This document shows, in pieces, positions 59,956-64,000 of a stretch of DNA of 64,000 nucleotides. A model generated the notes under the pieces. It was given only the letters and a program-made list of their open reading frames with translations, searched no databases and was not told the origin of the DNA. The position numbers and the translations under genes are program-made. Every line of letters starts with the position of its first letter. The stretch's first letter is position 1. Location of the stretch: positions 3,389,186 to 3,453,185 of the forward strand of contig NZ_CP045928.1 of assembly GCF_009664855.1 (NCBI RefSeq). The letters run 5' to 3'. Source of the DNA: Flavobacterium sp. SLB02 (lineage in GTDB: Bacteria; Bacteroidota; Bacteroidia; Flavobacteriales; Flavobacteriaceae).

Positions 59956-60441
59956 CTATTCTTCTTTTTTAGCTTTTGCTTTTTTAGCAGCAGGCGCTTT
60001 TTTTGTTTTTTCCTCAACAACCGGAGTCTCTTCTGGAGCTTCAGCAGCAGCCGGAGCTAAATCAGTTACTAATCCTTTTGTCTGAAGTGTATTGTACCAG
60101 TTTAATACTTTTTTAATATCAGAAGGATAAACTCTTTCCTCATCATAATCAGGAAGAATTTCTTTAAAATAAGCCGCTAATGTAGTATTATCTTCTTTAT
60201 GAGAAATTGCCTGACCTTTGTTTTCTTTAGTAGCAATACGCTGCATTACTTCAGTCAATGGTTTTTCTCCGTCGTAAGTATAAATTGAAATCTCTGATAA
60301 TAAACTAACGTTACTTTTCAGGTTAACAGTAATTTTTTTTCCGTCTGTCAATGATTCTGCCACAAAGCCTGTACGAGTTTGCACTTTCAATACATATAAA
60401 CCTGGTTTCCCAGAAATGGCTAAAATTTTCTCTAAATTCAT
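59956..60441 (-). CDS. DUF5606 family protein
   Basis: This 161-residue protein is typical of a Bacteroidota-restricted family. MNLEKILAISGKPGLYVLKV opens an SH3-like domain, and YFKEILPDYDEERVYPSDIK leads to a KKVLNWYNTL helix near 110-119. The C-terminus is a low-complexity Glu/Ala/Lys tail (about 130-161). It lies 67 bp after def in the same direction, a frequent neighbour pair in Flavobacteriia. Its function is unknown; a role near translation is only suggested by context. Confidence 0.88.
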   Translation of the reverse strand: MNLEKILAISGKPGLYVLKVQTRTGFVAESLTDGKKITVNLKSNVSLLSEISIYTYDGEKPLTEVMQRIATKENKGQAISHKEDNTTLAAYFKEILPDYDEERVYPSDIKKVLNWYNTLQTKGLVTDLAPAAAEAPEETPVVEEKTKKAPAAKKAKAKKEE

Positions 60442-60508
60442 GTTTATTAAAATTAGTATTAAGAATTTGATTTATTATATTTTATTGATTCTAATTCTCT
60501 TAGATCAA

Positions 60509-61099
60509 TTATCTCCCTTTTTTAGCAGCAGCAAATTTCATTCTATATTCCTGAAACGTTTTGCCTTCGGTAATGTTTTTTAATTTCTTTTGAATCAAAC
60601 GTTTTTTCAAAGAGGATATTTTATCGGTAAATAAAACTCCTTCGATATGGTCGTATTCATGCTGAATAACTCTTGCAATCAAACCATCAAAAACTTCTGT
60701 TTTTACTACAAAATCTTCTTCGCAATATTCTATCGTCACGGTTGGTTTTCTGTAAACATCTTCGCGAACGTCAGGAATACTCAAGCAACCTTCATTAAAA
60801 CTCCATTCTTCACCTTCTTCTTTAAGAATCTTAGCATTGATAAAAGTTTTTTTGAAACCTTTTAAATCTTTTTGTTCCTCTGAAGGTAAGTCATCATCAT
60901 CACTAAAAGGAGTTGTATCAATAACAAACAAACGAATTGACATACCCACTTGTGGGGCAGCAAGCCCTACTCCGTAAGCATTATACATGGTTTCATACAT
61001 GTTTGCTATTGTTTCTTTTAAGTTTGGATATTCTGGCGTAATCGCCTCACCCACTTTTCTTAAAACAGGATCACCATATCCTACAATTGGTAAAATCAT
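60509..61099 (-). CDS. def: Peptide deformylase
   Basis: This 196-residue metalloenzyme removes the N-formyl group from new proteins. All three motifs are present: GVGLAAPQVG (43-52), EGCLSIP with the metal-ligand Cys105, and QHEYDH with His147, Glu148 and His151. An acidic insertion (SDDDDLPSEEQKDLKG, about 66-81) is typical of Bacteroidota. It starts the def-DUF5606 pair. Confidence 0.96.
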   Translation of the reverse strand: MILPIVGYGDPVLRKVGEAITPEYPNLKETIANMYETMYNAYGVGLAAPQVGMSIRLFVIDTTPFSDDDDLPSEEQKDLKGFKKTFINAKILKEEGEEWSFNEGCLSIPDVREDVYRKPTVTIEYCEEDFVVKTEVFDGLIARVIQHEYDHIEGVLFTDKISSLKKRLIQKKLKNITEGKTFQEYRMKFAAAKKGR

Positions 61100-61274
61100 T
61101 TGTCTTTTTTTATATTTTATCTAATGAAAACTCCTGAATTTCGTTCTCATAATTCAGCTGGCAAAAATAGTAAAAAATAGTCAATGAATAATTCTAAAGA
61201 TATATTATATCGTATTTTTTAGCAGCTTCGTAAAATCTCATCCATAATTATGCCAAATTAATTCGTACAATTCG

Positions 61275-61282
61275 TACTTTTG
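61275..61282 (+). promoter_or_regulatory. Predicted promoter -7 element of the FUSC gene
   Basis: TACTTTTG matches TAnnTTTG, 18 bases before ATG 61301. Confidence 0.55.
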
Positions 61283-61300
61283 TTTGTAAACCTTACCATA

Positions 61301-63523
61301 ATGCTTGATCGTATCTCGAAATTTACTAACAGTACCTCTTTTCTAAACGCCTCTAAAGTAACTATTGCTTCTGTTGTTCCTGTTTTAATTTTGAATTTTC
61401 TAGGTCATTTCGAAATAGGCTTTACAATTGCCTTAGGAGCCTTCTATACCTATCCCAGTGATGTTCCGAGCTCTTTAGGTCATAAAATAAAAGGCCTTAT
61501 TGTAGCTTCTTTTATAGTCTCGGGCGTGAATTTATTAGTAAATCTTGCGTACCCTTATCCTTATTTATTTTATCCTTTTTTGGGATGTTTACTTTTTTTA
61601 TGCTCGATGATTTCTGTTTACGGTCAGCGTGCTACTTTGGTTTCGTTCTCTGCTTTATTATCTATTTCATTATCATTCGGGCATTTGCATGAAGGCTGGG
61701 AAGCTTTTGAATATTCGGGTTTTATATTTGTTGGCGGTATATTGTATTTAGTTGTTTCATTGGTTTTTCATTTTGTACAACCTTATAAATATGTCGAATT
61801 ACAAATTGCCGAAGGCATAAAATTAACAGCAAAATATTTAAAATTACGAGGTGATTTATGGAGCCCGGAAGCCAATCGCCAGAAAATCATCGAAAAACAA
61901 CTTGCCACACAGGTCGATCTGAATTTAATTCACGAGGATTTAAGAAGAATGCTTATTGGCAATCAAAATGCATCAGCAACAACGAGCCAAAACCGAAAAA
62001 TGCTGCTTGTTTTTATTACTTTGGTCGAAATTCAGGAGCTTGCCTTATACACATCATTCGATCACAGCAAACTTCACGAAAAATTCGCCAAACATCCTGA
62101 TGTATTAAGAACGTATCAAAATGTGGCCTATAAATTGGCTTCGACATTGAAAAAGCTTTCTAAAAACGTACACACTATTAGCGTATACGTTGATAAAAAT
62201 GATTTAAAAAATGAACTTGATGCGCTTGAATTTGCCATTTTTGATTACGAAAAAACTTTAGGTAAGGAAGAAGCTGCAGAAGGCGTTTTAATGCTGACCA
62301 ATATGCTTAAATATGCTAAAAATCAGGTTGGTAAGATCAAAATTATTCAGCGTGCTTTCTCGCTTGCGATGCAATCTTTTAAATTAAAGGATAAGGATAA
62401 AGAATTAGAAAAATTCTTAACCCCTCAATATTATCCGTTGCGTACTTTAATCGAAAATTTAAGTTTTTCTTCTTCTATTTTCAGGCATTCCGTACGATTA
62501 ACCATTACCATATTAATTGGTTTTACTATTGGGCAATTTTTAGCTTTTCAAAACGTCTATTGGATTTTATTAACCATTGTCGTAATCATGCGTCCGGGTT
62601 ATGGCTTAACGAAAGAACGCTCGTATAACAGGATCTTCGGAACTATTCTTGGAGGATTAATAGCTTTTGGAATTGTATCTTTAATACAGAATCATGTTGC
62701 GCTTAGTATATTATCTATTATATGTATGCTTCTTGGTATTTCTTTTACACAGATTAATTATAAAATAAGTGCCACTTTTGTTACGATGTATGTAGTTTTT
62801 ATATACGGAATTTTAACCCCTAATATTGTCGAAGTTATTCAGTTTCGTGTTTTAGATACATTAGCCGGAGCCGCTTTAGCGTTTTTGGCCAATCAATTTT
62901 TATGGCCGGCCTGGGAATTTATCAATACGCCTATTCATATCGAAAATTCGATTAGGGCCAATAGAAATTATCTAAAAGAAATTGCTGATTTTTATAATAA
63001 AAAAGGCGAAATACCAACCTCATACCGATTGGCAAGAAAAAATGCCTTTGTTGAAATTGGAAACTTAATGACTTCTTTTCAGCGTATGATGCAGGAGCCA
63101 AAATCGAAGCAAAAAACGTTACCATTAGTCAATAAACTGGTGGTTCTAAATCATTCGATATTATCCGCTTTAGCGTCATTATCGACTTATATACAATCGC
63201 ACCAGACAACATCAGCTTCAGAATCATTTAATTATATCATAAAAACGATTCTTTCTAACTTAGATCATGCGATTTCTATTTTACGAAATGAAGTTATTTT
63301 AACAGATACTTTTTTCGATAAGGAGGATGTGACTTTGCAATTTGAAGAACTCAAACGCGTCAATTTTACTCGTTTAATTAAAGATGACGAACTGGATAAA
63401 GAAACACGCCAGGCCAAAATGCAGGAAGCTCAAATGGTTATTGAACAATTGATCTGGATGAGTAATCTGGCCGAAAAGATTTTGAAAATCACAGAAGAAT
63501 TTAAAGCAACAAATCCAGATTAA
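61301..63523 (+). CDS. FUSC family (YccS-like) membrane protein
   Basis: The 740-residue protein starts at ATG 61301 (MLDRISKFTNSTSFLN). It has two membrane blocks of about six helices each, at residues 20-165 and 395-530, separated and followed by helical cytosolic domains. This is the YccS/YhfK arrangement related to aromatic acid efflux proteins. RPGYGLTKERSYNRIFGTIL in the second block is the FUSC hallmark. The substrate is unknown. The last codons and stop lie inside a 14-bp perfect hairpin. Confidence 0.87.
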   Translation: MLDRISKFTNSTSFLNASKVTIASVVPVLILNFLGHFEIGFTIALGAFYTYPSDVPSSLGHKIKGLIVASFIVSGVNLLVNLAYPYPYLFYPFLGCLLFLCSMISVYGQRATLVSFSALLSISLSFGHLHEGWEAFEYSGFIFVGGILYLVVSLVFHFVQPYKYVELQIAEGIKLTAKYLKLRGDLWSPEANRQKIIEKQLATQVDLNLIHEDLRRMLIGNQNASATTSQNRKMLLVFITLVEIQELALYTSFDHSKLHEKFAKHPDVLRTYQNVAYKLASTLKKLSKNVHTISVYVDKNDLKNELDALEFAIFDYEKTLGKEEAAEGVLMLTNMLKYAKNQVGKIKIIQRAFSLAMQSFKLKDKDKELEKFLTPQYYPLRTLIENLSFSSSIFRHSVRLTITILIGFTIGQFLAFQNVYWILLTIVVIMRPGYGLTKERSYNRIFGTILGGLIAFGIVSLIQNHVALSILSIICMLLGISFTQINYKISATFVTMYVVFIYGILTPNIVEVIQFRVLDTLAGAALAFLANQFLWPAWEFINTPIHIENSIRANRNYLKEIADFYNKKGEIPTSYRLARKNAFVEIGNLMTSFQRMMQEPKSKQKTLPLVNKLVVLNHSILSALASLSTYIQSHQTTSASESFNYIIKTILSNLDHAISILRNEVILTDTFFDKEDVTLQFEELKRVNFTRLIKDDELDKETRQAKMQEAQMVIEQLIWMSNLAEKILKITEEFKATNPD

Positions 63524-63540
63524 TTCATCTGGATTTGTTG
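63507..63540. terminator. 14-bp hairpin across the FUSC stop codon
   Basis: CAACAAATCCAGAT (63507-63520) pairs perfectly with ATCTGGATTTGTTG (63527-63540), with the TAA stop in the loop. Only a short T-rich tail follows on either strand. It lies between convergent genes and may end both. Confidence 0.75.
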
Positions 63541-63562
63541 TTTATATTATAAAAGTTTGAGC

Positions 63563-64000
63563 TTAATTATTTAGTTTTAAAACTTCAGAAGTATGTTTTC
63601 TAAGTTCTGCTAAAAGCTCCGGTTTATCATTTAAAGTTTGTCCGTAAGAAGGGATCATAGTTTTCATTTTTGCTTCCCATTCCGGTGTTTTAATTTGATT
63701 GGTAAAACATCTGCTAATCAAATCAATCATAATTGCAACTGCAGTCGATGCACCAGGAGAAGCTCCTAATAATACTGCTAATGTTCCGTCTTGAGTATTG
63801 ATCACTTCTGTACCAAATTCTAAAACCCCACCTTCTTTTTCATCTTTTTTAATTACCTGAACACGTTGTCCTGCTTTTTCTAATTTCCAGTCTTTAGAAC
63901 GTGCTGTTGGTAAATATTCACGTAAAGCTTTCATTCTGTCCTTTGGAGACTGACGAACCTGCTCAATTAAATATCTCGTTAATGGTATATTATGGAATCC
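63563..64000 (-). CDS. mqo: Malate:quinone oxidoreductase, C-terminal part (5' end outside window)
   Basis: The frame is open to the right edge. The visible 145 residues begin G-F-H-N-I-P-L-T-R-Y-L-I-E-Q and include an internal Met at 63934 that is not the start. GTLAVLLGASPGASTAVAIM then DLISRCF, and MKTMIPSYGQTLND are typical of the Mqo C-terminus near the FAD site. Mqo oxidises malate to oxaloacetate and passes electrons to the quinone pool at the membrane. Confidence 0.92.
   Translation of the reverse strand, partial: GFHNIPLTRYLIEQVRQSPKDRMKALREYLPTARSKDWKLEKAGQRVQVIKKDEKEGGVLEFGTEVINTQDGTLAVLLGASPGASTAVAIMIDLISRCFTNQIKTPEWEAKMKTMIPSYGQTLNDKPELLAELRKHTSEVLKLNN

Overview
The window is about 64 kb of a low-GC Flavobacterium-type genome (Bacteroidota, Flavobacteriia). 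The evidence is as follows. Promoters match the Bacteroidota form TAnnTTTG, in the best case with an upstream TTTG. Start codons sit in A-rich contexts without Shine-Dalgarno sites. Group-typical families are present: the DUF5606 protein, the fused CcoNO oxidase, a 'PPGQAKK' small lipoprotein, and secreted proteins with a type IX-like C-terminal tail. No rRNA, tRNA, CRISPR array, phage or transposase was seen.

Layout. 1-5.4 kb: end of a truncated gene, a SUKH/HEAT protein, a DUF47-Pit phosphate transport pair and hutH. 5.9-11.1 kb: the threonine operon thrABC, preceded by a Thr-rich leader peptide that looks like a transcription attenuator. 11.2-15.7 kb: an AT-rich accessory stretch with an ankyrin-repeat protein, small unknown proteins that resemble toxin-immunity genes, small membrane proteins, and an Xre-type regulator with no normal start codon. 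15.9-28.5 kb: metabolic and secreted enzymes (S10 and S41 peptidases, pectate lyase, a HipA-like kinase with DUF3037, nnrD, gcvT, a YebC-family regulator) separated by many intergenic repeats. 28.5-29.4 kb: a decayed ParB-like gene and a tandem pair of tiny membrane/lipoprotein genes. 29.5-31.8 kb: two tandem LamG-like secreted paralogs. 32-46 kb: housekeeping genes (cysteine synthase family, oligopeptidase B, YbaB, threonine aldolase, prfB with its programmed frameshift, msrB, lpxD), a TetR-controlled membrane operon and an acyl-CoA carboxylase subunit. 47.9-59.1 kb: the microaerobic respiration block hemN, ccoHGPQ(NO)S, ccoI and an FNR-type regulator. 59-64 kb: mazG, a DUF5606 gene, def, a FUSC transporter and the 3' part of mqo.

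Genes that work together. thrA, thrB and thrC make threonine from aspartate, probably under attenuation by threonine supply. ccoNOQP encode a cbb3 oxidase, ccoG, ccoH, ccoI and ccoS assemble it, and hemN makes haem without oxygen. Three TGAT-N4-(A/G)TCA boxes in front of hemN, the ccoS operon and ccoI share one exact spacing to the promoter TTTG, so the local FNR-like protein probably controls all three. A TetR regulator and three small membrane-associated genes share two near-identical operators.

The most interesting items are the threonine leader/attenuator, the fixed-geometry FNR regulon, the mobile-looking palindromic repeats (one of which supplies the C-terminus of the ankyrin protein), the 25-residue micropeptide paralog, and the Xre gene lacking a canonical start.
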